A stretch of DNA of 64,000 nucleotides from Flavobacterium piscisymbiosum (GCF_020905295.1 NZ_JAJJMM010000001.1:5270001-5334000); one strand, 5' to 3'. Positions 1 to 8,218 are shown, counted from the first letter of the stretch. Notes: generated from the letters alone by a model not told the origin. Numbers and translations: made by a program.

Positions 1-536
1 TCTCTTTTAATTTCTTCTAAAGTTTTCTCGGTGTAAATCAATTCGGTGATAATTTGCTTTCGTAAATCATCTATATCATCATAATCAAAATGTTTTGCCC
101 ATGATGTTAGTTGCTGCAAATTCCGGATTTGCTTGATTCTTTTTGTGGTTTCGAAACTGGTTCTTAAAACCGGTTTTCCATCATACTGCGGATTCTTTTT
201 GTGCTGATAGGTTACGCTATTATTTTCAAAATTAGCTTCTATATAATAGAGTTTCTCTTCGGCGTTGTCCGGATAAAACTCGTTCCAATTAGCAAATCCT
301 ATTTTTGTTTTCGATTCGGTTTCCGGTTCACGCGCTACCAAACGCCATTTGCTGTTGGCAAGTCTTCCCCAATGATTCGAAACGCGATACATTCCGGCTT
401 CGGTATAATAATAGGTACTTCCGGCTTTGCTTTCAAACTGTTTCTTTAATCCTTCAATTTCAGTTGAAAGTACTTCATGAAAAACACAAAATGTATTTTT
501 GAACGAATTAGGATGTGGCTTGAAGTTTTTTTGCAT
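1..536 (-). CDS. Hypothetical protein, 3' end cut by the window edge
   Basis: An open frame runs from an ATG at 534-536 on the minus strand to the window edge without a stop, about 178 codons. The protein begins MQKNFKPHPNSF and is hydrophilic, with aromatic and charged stretches (for example YYYTEAGMYRVSNHWGRL) and no signal peptide or membrane segment, so it is probably cytoplasmic. A TATATTTG -7 element lies just upstream, so the leader is very short. I do not recognise the family. The codon pattern and promoter make it a real gene and make the plus-strand frames here shadows. The C-terminus lies outside the window. Confidence 0.75.
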   Translation of the reverse strand, partial: MQKNFKPHPNSFKNTFCVFHEVLSTEIEGLKKQFESKAGSTYYYTEAGMYRVSNHWGRLANSKWRLVAREPETESKTKIGFANWNEFYPDNAEEKLYYIEANFENNSVTYQHKKNPQYDGKPVLRTSFETTKRIKQIRNLQQLTSWAKHFDYDDIDDLRKQIITELIYTEKTLEEIKR

Positions 537-588
537 GTGCAAATATACTGAGATTGTAAAGAACTCCCTAAAACAAACATAAATTGAT

Positions 589-596
589 TAACTTTG
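589..596 (+). promoter_or_regulatory. Candidate -7 element TAACTTTG
   Basis: The sequence matches the Bacteroidota -7 consensus TAnnTTTG, 28 bases before the ATG at 624. No convincing -33 TTG is seen at the usual 17-21 base spacing. Confidence 0.5.
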
Positions 597-623
597 TGCC
601 TTTAATTTTAAAATAAAAAAGTC

Positions 624-875
624 ATGTCTAAAGATTCACAAGAAAAAATGTTGCAAAAAGGGGTTTATACCGGCATCATGGAGAAAGATGAAAACAATAA
701 TTATTTTTGTGGCGAATATCTTTTAGATTATAAAATCGCTCATGCTAATCATACTTTAGGTGAATTGATTACTATAAAATCTGTTATCGAAAATCCTAGC
801 GATATTAGTTATGATAAGTATCCTAAGAAATCGAAGAATTTTCATAAAGCAAATCAGAAACCTGAGGATAAATAA
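624..875 (+). CDS. Small hypothetical protein, 83 aa
   Basis: A short frame starts with ATG behind an A-rich leader and the TAACTTTG element. The product (MSKDSQEKMLQKGVYTGIM...) is hydrophilic with a lysine-rich C-terminus, and has no signal peptide, membrane helix or known motif. It reads like a small cytoplasmic protein. I do not recognise it and propose no function. It is divergent from the left-edge gene, sharing a roughly 90-base intergenic space with a -7 element on each strand. Confidence 0.6.
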   Translation: MSKDSQEKMLQKGVYTGIMEKDENNNYFCGEYLLDYKIAHANHTLGELITIKSVIENPSDISYDKYPKKSKNFHKANQKPEDK

Positions 876-954
876 GGTTTTGTTTCACGTTTCAGGTTGA
901 AATAAGAATTTAAACGCAAAGAACGCCAAGATTTTTATATAACATTACGTTGAG

Positions 955-1008
955 AAACACAAAGTTCGCAAAGCTGGTTGAATATTTAGCTTTTTGAACT
1001 TTGTGTTT
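955..1008. repeat. Fold-back repeat of the 'cacaaagttcgcaaagct' family
   Basis: Left arm 955-975 (AAACACAAAGTTC, GC, AAAGCT) pairs with right arm 988-1008 (AGCTTT, TT, GAACTTTGTGTTT) apart from a 2x2 internal loop, and T-rich sequence follows. It could terminate the 624-875 transcript. Related arms occur at 33662-33710 and about 33850-33900. Related words without clear arms (CGCAAAGTCGCAAAGCT) lie near 1090-1125. Confidence 0.6.
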
Positions 1009-1184
1009 TTTTTATATAAAATTCTTTACTAAAAAAACTCTGCGACTTTGCGAGATTAAATTTTAAGCATTGTTAAACTTAGCATTGACAATTTCGCGCA
1101 AAGTCGCAAAGTCGCAAAGCTAGATTAATAGAAAAATTTTAGATTAAAAAACTTTTAGCAACTAAATATCTCACGAAAACTAAA

Positions 1185-1318
1185 GCCCTAGCCCCGATAG
1201 AAGTGGAAATCCTTTTGTGTCCGCCGCCGCGGACATAAAAGATTACTTCACTTTGCTTTTATTTTAATTGGAATTCAGTGAACTTCGTTTGAAACGGATA
1301 GCGGGAAATAGCTCCTAA
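1185..1318. ncRNA. Conserved Flavobacterium intergenic element, candidate structured RNA (Flavo-1-like)
   Basis: The block runs from CCCTAGCCCCGATAGAAGTG (about 1187-1206) to GGATAGCGGGAAATAGCTCC (about 1296-1315). I recall this pair of words from many Flavobacterium intergenic regions. In between, 1212-1241 forms a strong hairpin of 13 pairs with one G-U and a 4-base CGCC loop. The outer CCCG and CGGG words can pair. It may be the Flavo-1 RNA motif, recalled from family knowledge and not checked. No ORF covers it. Confidence 0.4.
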
Positions 1319-1423
1319 TTATTTTTAAACAAACAAGAAACCTTCGTCTGGATATTCAGAATCAATATTTTAGATATTTTTCGAATATTTTTTGGTTCAA
1401 AACTAAAAAGTTAAAAAAAAGTG

Positions 1424-1431
1424 TACCTTTG
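1424..1431 (+). promoter_or_regulatory. Candidate -7 element TACCTTTG
   Basis: A clear TAnnTTTG match followed by CA, with an A/T-rich upstream. It lies 66 bases before the ATG of the DnaJ-KTSC gene. No matching -33 element is visible. Confidence 0.55.
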
Positions 1432-1497
1432 CAAAAAATTTGTCTTTTGAGCAATTAATTTCAATTTCAAACTAATAGACAAGTAGTTACCTTATTT

Positions 1498-1938
1498 ATG
1501 AAAAAAATAGTTGAATACCGCAAGTTACTAAACGTAGACAAAACTGCAGAGTTAAAAGATTTAAAAACAATCTATCGTAATGCGATGAAAGAATCTCATC
1601 CTGATAAATTTCAAGGTGATGACGCAGGTTTGAAAGAAGCAGAAGAAAAAAGTAAGGCTATTATTGAGGCTTATCACTTTTTGGTAAGTATTAATCCTGA
1701 GACGATTAAAGCAAATTTACCTGAATACACAGAGACTATCGCAACTTCATCAATTACTGATTATAAATTTGTTGAAGGTCGTTTGATCATCGATTTTTCT
1801 AACGGAAGTGTTTACGAATACATTAGTGTTCCTAAAGCAACTTACGTGAAAATGGTAAATGCTGATTCTCCTGGAAGATTCGCAAAAAGACACATTTTGA
1901 ACTCTTTTACATGGAGAAAGAAAACAAATCAAGAATAG
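1498..1938 (+). CDS. DnaJ-domain protein with C-terminal KTSC domain
   Basis: The 146-aa protein has an N-terminal J domain (about residues 5-65) with the HPD motif at 34-36, which stimulates Hsp70 (DnaK) ATPase. The C-terminal half (about 82-140; SSITDYKFVEGRLIIDFSNG...YEY...SPGRFAKRHI) matches the small KTSC domain, whose role is unknown. There is no signal peptide, so it should be cytoplasmic. The arrangement is recalled as common in Flavobacteria and suggests a specialised DnaK co-chaperone, which is inference. A TACCTTTG promoter lies upstream and a strong terminator directly downstream, so it is a monocistronic gene. Confidence 0.85.
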   Translation: MKKIVEYRKLLNVDKTAELKDLKTIYRNAMKESHPDKFQGDDAGLKEAEEKSKAIIEAYHFLVSINPETIKANLPEYTETIATSSITDYKFVEGRLIIDFSNGSVYEYISVPKATYVKMVNADSPGRFAKRHILNSFTWRKKTNQE

Positions 1939-1958
1939 ATTTATACTTAAATATTTAC

Positions 1959-1989
1959 AAAAGCACTCCCTTATAAGAGTGCTTTTTTT
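1959..1989 (+). terminator. Rho-independent terminator of the DnaJ-KTSC gene
   Basis: AAGCACTC (1961-1968) pairs with GAGTGCTT (1977-1984) around an 8-base loop and is followed by a run of T. Confidence 0.85.
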
Positions 1990-2155
1990 ATGCTTAAAAA
2001 TTAAAAATTTATCTATTTATTTTCATAATAATAATATAATTAAGAGTTTTGAATCAAATCAAGCCAACAAACACACTGATTACCTGAGAATTACACTAAA
2101 AAAAACTATAACAAAATTTTAGGTTACAAAATTCTTTAAGTTTTATATTTTTAGA

Positions 2156-2163
2156 TACTTTTG
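2156..2163 (+). promoter_or_regulatory. Candidate -7 element TACTTTTG
   Basis: Matches TAnnTTTG, 34 bases before the ATG at 2198. The -33 position is A/T-rich without a clear TTG. Confidence 0.5.
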
Positions 2164-2197
2164 TTGCACAAATCAATTAACTAATTAATTTTTTATA

Positions 2198-3364
2198 ATG
2201 AAAAAAATACTTTTTTTACTAACCGCTTCTGTAGCGATTATTTCATGCAGTAAAGTTAAAGACGGAGAATACCTAATTACAGGAACTGCAACAGGTATTG
2301 AAAACGGAAAAACAATCATTCTACAAGGTCAGGACCCAACGACTAAAATGGCAGTATCATTGGATACAGTAAAAGTTGAAAACGGAAAATTCGAAATAAA
2401 AGGAAAAGTAACTGAACCAGCTTTTCATACTTTAATCCTTCAAGGTGCAAACGGACCAATTCCTTTTATATTAGAAACTGGAGAAATTGCTATTACAATT
2501 GATAAAGATAGTATTCATAAATCTAAAGTTTCTGGAACTTATAACAATGATGAGTACGTGAAATTTAATGAGGATTTAACTAAAACTCAAAAAAGCTTAG
2601 TTGATTTTCAGAAAAAGAATACTCAAAAAATGCAACAAGCTCAACAAGCTCAGGATACAGCAACTATCAACGGTTTGATGAAACAATACATGACGCTTCA
2701 AACTGAAGTTCAGGCTAACTCTAAAAAGAAATATTTAGCTTACGCTGAAACTCACCCAAAAGCTTACATCTCTGCTTTGATTATTCAAAGTATGGTTTCT
2801 GACCCAAGCGCTGATATTAAAAAAACAGAGAGCTTATACAATGCTTTAGATGAGTCTGTAAAAAATACTGCTCCTGGAAAAGAAATTAAAACAAAACTAG
2901 GTCAGGCAAAATTACCTGCAGTTGGTGCATCAGCAGCTCCTGTTGGCAGCCCTAACTGAAGAGCAGATTTTTCAGCTCCTAATCCGGAAGGAAAAGTAGT
3001 TTCGCTTAAAGAAAGTTTAGGTAAAGTTACTATTGTAGATTTCTGGGCTTCATGGTGTGGACCATGCAGAAAGGAAAATCCTAATGTTGTAGCAATTTAT
3101 AAAGAACTACACTCAAAAGGATTGAATATTATTGGTGTTTCATTAGATAAAGAAAAAAGCAAGTGGACAGAAGCTATCGCAAAAGATGGTTTAACCTGGA
3201 CGCATGTTTCTAACCTTAAATTTTGGGAAGAGCCAATTGCTAAACAATACGGAGTAGAGTCTATTCCGGCGACTTTTATTCTTGACGCATCAGGAAAAGT
3301 AGTTGCTCAAGACTTAAGAGGTCCTGAATTAAGAGCAAAAATATTAGAGCTTTTAGCTAAATAA
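2198..3364 (+). pseudogene. TlpA/ResA-type thioredoxin lipoprotein interrupted by in-frame TGA
   Basis: The first part (2198-2959, 253 aa) has a lipoprotein signal (LLTASVAIISCS) and an N-terminal domain like DUF4369, as in Bacteroidota TlpA-like disulfide reductases. After ...APVGSPN a TGA at 2957-2959 stops it. The same frame then continues without another stop to 3364 and encodes RADFSAPNPEGKVVSLKESL, then WASWCGPC (the CxxC redox motif), and a full AhpC/TSA-thioredoxin fold with the cis-Pro region SIPATF. So one nonsense change separates the two domains, and no in-frame ATG between the TGA and the CxxC motif would restore the redox domain. An intact copy would be an outer-surface or periplasmic thiol-disulfide reductase. 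A recent mutation, a sequencing error or read-through are all possible. Confidence 0.85.
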
Positions 3365-3385
3365 TAGCACTATTATAATAAAAAC

Positions 3386-3413
3386 AAAAAATCTCCCTTG
3401 TGGAGATTTTTTT
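3386..3413 (+). terminator. Terminator after the TlpA-like gene
   Basis: ATCTCC (3391-3396) pairs with GGAGAT (3402-3407), extended by A/T pairs and followed by a T run. Its presence shows that the transcription unit extends past the TGA at 2957 to the natural gene end. Confidence 0.8.
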
Positions 3414-3566
3414 GTTTTAGGATGTATCTCGTAATTAAAGATCAATTTAGAATTAAAACTAATTTTAGGCTCGCTCTCAAAACCTGTGGAGAGAGAAAAT
3501 AATTTACCGTAGTAACACAACTAAGCTTTGTTACTTTTAGCTTTTATAAGCGACGTCCTGAGGCTT

Positions 3567-3614
3567 AAAGGCGCAAAACTTCGTTATTGTTTAAGTTTAC
3601 AAATTTTGCGCTTT
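3567..3614. repeat. Intergenic hairpin in gene-free stretch 3414-3644
   Basis: AAAGGCGCAAAA (3567-3578) pairs with TTTTGCGCTTT (3604-3614) with one bulged G and a 25-base loop. Otherwise this stretch holds A/T-rich sequence and no ORF I would support. Confidence 0.45.
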
Positions 3615-3644
3615 AGAAATCTTAATTCCGATCTTAGATTTGAA

Positions 3645-3932
3645 TTAATTACACAAGACTTTATCGTTTAATATAATTAGACCTTTTATAGTTATCAAAC
3701 TTTTGTCTGTATCCGAATTCAGAAAGACATATCCCATTTCATCCAAAAACATTAAAGCTTCTAATACCCTTGCCTGATTTTCTGTTTCAGAGGATATATT
3801 ACTTGTTAATGTTGTTGAAGTATTAAAAATAGAACTAAGAAGACTGGTCAGTTCTTCTATACTATAGCTCATGCCGTATCTTTGGGCCAATGTCTGCAAA
3901 ATTTTTCTATGAAATATCGATAAAGTTTCCAT
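3645..3932 (-). CDS. Small hypothetical protein, 95 aa
   Basis: I chose the internal ATG at 3930-3932 (METLSIFHRKILQTLAQRYG) because AAAGGA sits about 7 bases upstream; the longer frame to 3998 adds 22 hydrophobic residues. The product is a helix-rich small protein with a pattern of two or three helices, a serine/threonine-rich linker and a terminal strand pair (MGYVFLNSDTDKSLITIKG). This could suit a winged-helix-like fold, but I cannot confirm that and know no family. It stands alone between repeat-rich intergenic stretches. Confidence 0.5.
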   Translation of the reverse strand: METLSIFHRKILQTLAQRYGMSYSIEELTSLLSSIFNTSTTLTSNISSETENQARVLEALMFLDEMGYVFLNSDTDKSLITIKGLIILNDKVLCN

Positions 3933-4062
3933 GATAGTTCCTTTAACCTGATATACGAAAATTGACCAACTATAGATTTGTAAAAAGAGTATCAACACTG
4001 AATGTCGTGGAGAAACATTAAAAATTTTATATTCCCTAATTATTTTTTAACGCAGAGAACGC

Positions 4063-4158
4063 AATCCCGATAGCTATCGGGATTCAAAAGTTTACTAAGA
4101 TTTAAGCAGTGTTTACACAGTCAAAGTCCACAAAGCTTTGTGTCCCGAGGCTTCGGGA
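4063..4158. repeat. Palindromic repeats of the CCCGATAG/CTATCGGG type
   Basis: Positions 4063-4084 form a perfect 22-base palindrome with half-arm AATCCCGATAG. A second hairpin at 4143-4158 is TCCCGA, GGCT, TCGGGA. Such words recur in Flavobacterium intergenic DNA (recalled). They lie in a gene-free stretch (3933-4344) that also carries degenerate 'aacgcagagaacgca' words. Confidence 0.6.
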
Positions 4159-4230
4159 TGTGTTTTTTCTAAACTTAGTATATTTAAAAAACTTTGCGTT
4201 CTCCGTGGTAATTTTTTCTATATCCAAAGG

Positions 4231-4261
4231 TTTTCGTGTTGATCCGTTTTCGTGTTGATCC
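4231..4261. repeat. Direct repeat, two copies of TTTTCGTGTTGATCC
   Basis: The 15-base word occurs at 4231-4245 and 4247-4261, one base apart. A third related word (TTGATCC) follows near 4272. Confidence 0.6.
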
Positions 4262-4344
4262 ATCTTAGAATTGATCCTAGATTTTGCTTTTTTATAAATT
4301 TTCGGGAGGTCGATTTTAGATTTTCAACATTAAATTTTATCCAT

Positions 4345-4376
4345 AAAAAAAGTCCTAATTTTCATTAGGACTTTTA
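4345..4376 (-). terminator. Terminator of tRNA-Tyr
   Basis: AGTCCTAAT (4351-4359) pairs with ATTAGGACT (4364-4372) around TTTC. On the minus strand a T run follows at 4350-4345. It sits directly behind the tRNA 3' end. Confidence 0.85.
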
Positions 4377-4377
4377 G

Positions 4378-4458
4378 TGGGGAGAGCAGGATTCGAACCT
4401 GCGAAGTTTTCACAGCAGATTTACAGTCTGCCCTCGTTGGCCGCTTGAGTATCTCCCC
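4378..4458 (-). tRNA. tRNA-Tyr (GTA anticodon)
   Basis: The minus-strand sequence begins GGGGAGATACTC and ends TCTCCCC plus discriminator A. The 7-base acceptor stem pairs perfectly. The anticodon loop reads CTGTAAA, giving GTA. The arm before the T-loop (GGTTCGAATCC) is long, as expected for class II tRNA-Tyr. CCA is not encoded. It is a single tRNA with its own promoter and terminator. Confidence 0.95.
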
Positions 4459-4497
4459 GATCTCAGCGTTAGTGCGCTTTGTTGTTCTAAGCGGTTG

Positions 4498-4528
4498 CAA
4501 ATATAGGAACGTTTTTGATGTTTACAAA
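4498..4528 (-). promoter_or_regulatory. Promoter of tRNA-Tyr
   Basis: On the minus strand, TTTG (4525-4528), a 19-base spacer, then TATATTTG (4498-4505). This is an excellent match to the Bacteroidota -33/-7 promoter. The start of transcription should lie near 4492, giving a leader of about 30 bases. Confidence 0.75.
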
Positions 4529-4636
4529 CAAAAAATGAACTTAATTTTAAGTTATTTTAAAGTTATTTTTTAATTCGTTGGAATTGAATAAAATAAAAAA
4601 CACGTAATGGCTATATTTTTTTGACTTATTTTAAAA

Positions 4637-4673
4637 CATAAGATTATTCTTAATCAAATCTTATGCTTTTTTT
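4637..4673 (+). terminator. Terminator-like hairpin without an obvious upstream gene
   Basis: CATAAGATT (4637-4645) pairs with AATCTTATG (4657-4665) and is followed by CTTTTTTT. No plus-strand gene ends nearby, so it may be a leftover or may block antisense transcription. The rest of 4529-4982 holds A/T-rich sequence and no supported gene. Confidence 0.5.
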
Positions 4674-4982
4674 GCTTTTATTTCTGTGGCTTTACTTTCA
4701 GAGCAGTCACTTTTGCTCATAAAATAAGAATAAAAGTTATGAGAAAAAGATACTGATTGATACTACGAACAATTAATTTTTCGAAATAATAATAAATAAT
4801 AGTATTACGACTTTAAATTACAATAGTTTTTTAAGTCCTTACCCCCGACATCTTGCGCCTAAAAAATCTTATTTCTAAATGCAGTGAGAAATTCTTCCTT
4901 TTTTAGTTAACTCCAAAGAAAGTTCGAATGGTTTGACATAATAATGATTGTCCTGATTCGTATTAAATACAAAAGTTTTTAA

Positions 4983-5013
4983 TTGCTTAAATAAATTGTA
5001 ATATTTACATTTG
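4983..5013 (+). promoter_or_regulatory. Promoter of the TonB-dependent receptor gene
   Basis: TTG (4983-4985), a 20-base spacer, then TACATTTG (5006-5013), 29 bases before the ATG. It fits the Bacteroidota consensus well. Confidence 0.65.
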
Positions 5014-5041
5014 TACTATTTAAATCAAGTCTAAATAAATA

Positions 5042-7225
5042 ATGAAGCATTTTTCTATTTTACTCCTACTAGTGTTCTTTACTATAAGTTCACTTTCTGC
5101 ACAAGAGAATTCTAAAACCAATAAAAATAACGAAAAAGATAAAAACGCAAATACAAAAAGCCAAGATAGCGTCTTAACAGATAAGTCATCAGCTGATAAT
5201 GAATTACAGGAAATTGTCGTTTCTGCATCAAGAAAGGCAGAAATTTTAGATGAAGTTCCTTCTTCTGTTACTCTATTATCAACAAAACAAATACAACAGC
5301 AATTAAGTATAAGTTCTAATCTTAGTGATATCCTTGGCGCAACGGTGCCGGGTCTTGGTTTTACAACTAACAGGACTCAAAATTTAGGACAGACTCTGCG
5401 TGGTCGTCGTGTATTGGTAATGATTGATGGCATTCCGCAATCTACACCTTTAAGAGATGGGGCAAAAGATATGCGCTCTCTTGATCCTACTGTGTTAGAT
5501 CGTGTAGAAGTAATAAAAGGCGCAACTGCTATTTATGGTAATGGTGCAGATGGAGGTTTGATTAACTATATTACTAAAAAAGCGAATACAGACAAAGCAA
5601 TAAGCGGATCAACAGAGCTGGGAACAGCTTTCTCTCTTATTAAACCTAAAGGAACAGCTGGCTTCTTTGTTTCTCAACTCTTTACAGGAAAAGTAAAGAA
5701 ATTAGATTACGTTGTAAGTGGACGTTATGAAGAGACTGGACTTTATCGCGATGCTAAAGGCCGTGTACTTTCTCCAGAATACGGAATGAATGATCTTAAA
5801 AACTGGAACGTTTTTGCGAAAATTGGTTACGACTTTAATGATAATAATCGATTGGAATTCATGTATAATTACTTCGAAAGTACCCAGCATACAAATTACA
5901 TTGCAAAAGCTGGAGTTTATGGCAATTTTGATTCTCCAACTACGGGAGTTAAAGGACAACGCCCCGGAGATCCGGAAGGAACGCCTTATAATCATAATGC
6001 CAGTTTAAGTTATATTGGGAAGAATTTAATTGGAAAAACAGATCTTAATGCTACTCTTTATTTTCAGGATTACCTTACCCTAATTAATTATAGTGACTTT
6101 TTTGAAAACAATGGACAGCCTGCTACACAGAGTAAGAAATTTGGTTTTCGCCTGAATTTAAATACTCCTTATGAGTTTAGTTCTCTTATTTCAGGTAATT
6201 TAACTTATGGATTGGATATACTTTCAGACATAACAGATACACATCTTACTGATGACAGGGTAGTAATTCCTGAAATGAGTATGACAAACCTGGCACCGTA
6301 TTTTCAGCTTAAAAATATGTTTGGACCAAACTTAGTATTAAAAACTGGCTTAAGGCTTGAAAATGTAAAGATCGATGTGCCGGATTATACCACAATTGGT
6401 ATTCGTAATTATGTAAACGGAACTTATGTTGGCGGTGGTATTGCAATAAATGGCGGGGCACTAGATTTTAATGCACTTATGTTTAATGCGGGACTGCGTT
6501 ATACAAAATGGTCTTTATTTAAACCTTTTGTAAGTTTCTCTCAAAGTTTTAGCGTCGCCGATTTAGGTTTGGTTCTGCGTGCTGCAAAAGAAAATACAGT
6601 AAGCAATACTTCGATAAAAGCGGTTACGGCAAATAATTATGAATTTGGATTCTCAGGATCTTTTGATAAACTTTCTTATGAAGGCGCTGTTTATTACAGT
6701 ACTTCAAAATTAGGAGCTTCGTATGTTTACATTGATGGTAATCCGCAGATTTCACGTTCACCTGAAAAAATTTATGGTTTTGAATTGTCAGCAAAGTATC
6801 GTCTTCATCCAAAAGTTGATATTGGAGCCAATTATTCCTTTACTGAAGGAAAACGTGAACTTGCAGACAAAAAAGTATATTTAGGAGGTGATCGTATAAA
6901 TCCGCCTAAAATAGCAGCTTATACCGTTTTCAGACCACTTGAAGCGTGGTCTATATTTTTGCAAATGACAAGTACAACAGGAAGAGACAGATTTGAACCT
7001 GTTAATGGGGCTTATACTTATGGAACAGGACCAATTAAATCTTTCACCGCTTTTAACCTTTCTTCTAGTTATACTTTCAGAGAAAAAAGCACTTTACGTT
7101 TTGGCGTTGAGAACCTCTTCAATAAAGACTATTATACTGTAATCTCGCAATGGCAGTCTAATAATATGAACTATGTGAAGGAAAACGGTACTCGCCTGAC
7201 TATTAGTTTTACTCAGGCATTTTAA
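5042..7225 (+). CDS. TonB-dependent outer-membrane receptor, iron-complex type
   Basis: The 727-aa protein has a signal peptide (cleavage near SLSAQ), a charged Lys/Asn-rich linker, a TonB-box-like ELQEIVVSASR, a plug domain (about 60-175, with LRGRRVLVMIDGIPQ and RVEVIKGATAIYGNGADGG) and a long beta-barrel ending in an aromatic residue (FTQAF). It lacks the carboxypeptidase-like N-terminal domain of SusC proteins and no SusD follows. It therefore fits siderophore or other iron-complex receptors (FhuE/IutA-like) better than glycan importers. The substrate cannot be read from the sequence. It is monocistronic, with its own promoter and a strong terminator. Confidence 0.85.
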   Translation: MKHFSILLLLVFFTISSLSAQENSKTNKNNEKDKNANTKSQDSVLTDKSSADNELQEIVVSASRKAEILDEVPSSVTLLSTKQIQQQLSISSNLSDILGATVPGLGFTTNRTQNLGQTLRGRRVLVMIDGIPQSTPLRDGAKDMRSLDPTVLDRVEVIKGATAIYGNGADGGLINYITKKANTDKAISGSTELGTAFSLIKPKGTAGFFVSQLFTGKVKKLDYVVSGRYEETGLYRDAKGRVLSPEYGMNDLKNWNVFAKIGYDFNDNNRLEFMYNYFESTQHTNYIAKAGVYGNFDSPTTGVKGQRPGDPEGTPYNHNASLSYIGKNLIGKTDLNATLYFQDYLTLINYSDFFENNGQPATQSKKFGFRLNLNTPYEFSSLISGNLTYGLDILSDITDTHLTDDRVVIPEMSMTNLAPYFQLKNMFGPNLVLKTGLRLENVKIDVPDYTTIGIRNYVNGTYVGGGIAINGGALDFNALMFNAGLRYTKWSLFKPFVSFSQSFSVADLGLVLRAAKENTVSNTSIKAVTANNYEFGFSGSFDKLSYEGAVYYSTSKLGASYVYIDGNPQISRSPEKIYGFELSAKYRLHPKVDIGANYSFTEGKRELADKKVYLGGDRINPPKIAAYTVFRPLEAWSIFLQMTSTTGRDRFEPVNGAYTYGTGPIKSFTAFNLSSSYTFREKSTLRFGVENLFNKDYYTVISQWQSNNMNYVKENGTRLTISFTQAF

Positions 7226-7374
7226 TACTGTCCAATATAATGAACGGATTTTTTATCCCATAAAAAATTAAGTCTCTTTTAAAATATTACAGAGCTGGTT
7301 TTCTATAATGATCAACACAAAAACAATCAATTATTGAAAACTTAAATTCAATCTCCGTAAAATTTATAAAAAAT

Positions 7375-7408
7375 AAAACCTGCAAATCTTTGAATTTGCA
7401 GGTTTTTT
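7375..7408 (+). terminator. Terminator after the TonB-dependent receptor
   Basis: AAAACCTGCAAAT (7375-7387) is matched by ATTTGCAGGTTTT with a 6-base loop and a T run to 7408. It lies about 150 bases past the stop codon and probably serves the receptor transcript. Confidence 0.8.
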
Positions 7409-7462
7409 CTTTTAAGCAGTTTCAAATATTAAAAAAGCTTTTTATTACTGGATTGCAACAAC

Positions 7463-7511
7463 AATTTCCTCTAACAAATCAGCAACAATCTATATTCTCC
7501 TTCGTTTTCTA
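7463..7511. repeat. 49-base direct repeat, relic of the 3' end of the neighbouring gene
   Basis: Identical to 8170-8218 over all 49 bases. The other copy encodes the last 12-13 codons of the 8178-8876 gene plus 8 bases past its stop. Weaker similarity extends about 35 bases further left in both copies (AAAAAAGCTT...ATTACT). The copies flank the 7528-8085 gene. Confidence 0.9.
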
Positions 7512-7527
7512 AAAGCAGATTAATAAA

Positions 7528-8085
7528 TTATTCAGCAGTTTCTTTTTTGAAAGTATCATCGGGTATACCATGTGAAAATTTCTCTTGATAACGATTCAAA
7601 TCATCAGCATTATTGATGGGATAATTTAACAGAATAAAACTATTTAAAGGATTGGTCTTTTCATAAATCACTAGATAAGGAATATTTAAATTTGGTTTTA
7701 TATCCGGTATTTTTATAAAATAATTTTCATCATATGAATTTGTTTCTGTCTTATCGTTTACCTCATAAGAATATTTTATATAATTATGGTCTGCTCCTTT
7801 TCCCACTGAAGGAATTGCTCCTTTTATATTAGGAACTAAGTACTTTTCAATTGTACCAGTTGTCAATTCAAAATTTCTCTTTAGCAACTCAACACTATTG
7901 TTTTTATTAATTTCGTAGTACATAAGCCAAATAGAACCTACTATGCCTATCAAGGACAGTATTTTAGATTGTAAATGTGCTGTTTTGTAATTCTTAAAAA
8001 CATAATAAAAGCTAAAAAATAAAACAAAAATTAGTATAATTAATTTCACTTTAGTCCCTTCTTGTAATTCTAAAATATATTTCAT
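7528..8085 (-). CDS. Membrane-anchored hypothetical protein, DUF3592-like
   Basis: The 185-aa protein has two hydrophobic segments near the N-terminus (about residues 14-30 and 42-57) and then a soluble region. The pattern GTIEKYLVPN...HNYIKYSYEVNDKT...IPYLVIYEKTNP is reminiscent of DUF3592-type proteins, but this is a weak match and no function is known. It probably sits in the inner membrane with the soluble domain on one side. It lies between the two copies of a 49-base repeat, so it may have arrived by duplication or insertion at the tail of the next gene. Confidence 0.65.
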   Translation of the reverse strand: MKYILELQEGTKVKLIILIFVLFFSFYYVFKNYKTAHLQSKILSLIGIVGSIWLMYYEINKNNSVELLKRNFELTTGTIEKYLVPNIKGAIPSVGKGADHNYIKYSYEVNDKTETNSYDENYFIKIPDIKPNLNIPYLVIYEKTNPLNSFILLNYPINNADDLNRYQEKFSHGIPDDTFKKETAE

Positions 8086-8169
8086 TTATTACTATTTATT
8101 TAAATTAATCCTCAAAATATTCAGTTTTCAAGGATTCAAAAAAAGCTTCCATTACTATGTTCTACCAAT

Positions 8170-8218
8170 AATTTCCTCTAACAAATCAGCAACAATCTAT
8201 ATTCTCCTTCGTTTTCTA
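8170..8218. repeat. 49-base direct repeat, coding copy
   Basis: This copy covers the C-terminus (ENEGEYRLLLIC) and stop of the 8178-8876 gene. It is identical to 7463-7511, 707 bases away. Confidence 0.9.

Noticed and set aside
201..502. Two plus-strand ORFs at the left edge
   Set aside because: They are shadows of the minus-strand gene 1-536, which has a promoter and a protein-like composition.
2957..2959. Selenocysteine codon
   Set aside because: The TGA lies in the linker before the thioredoxin domain, not at the CxxC, and no downstream hairpin of the required type was evident.
3122..3364. Separate 80-aa gene
   Set aside because: It is the in-frame continuation of the TlpA-like gene beyond the TGA, and it has no start codon that would include the redox motif.
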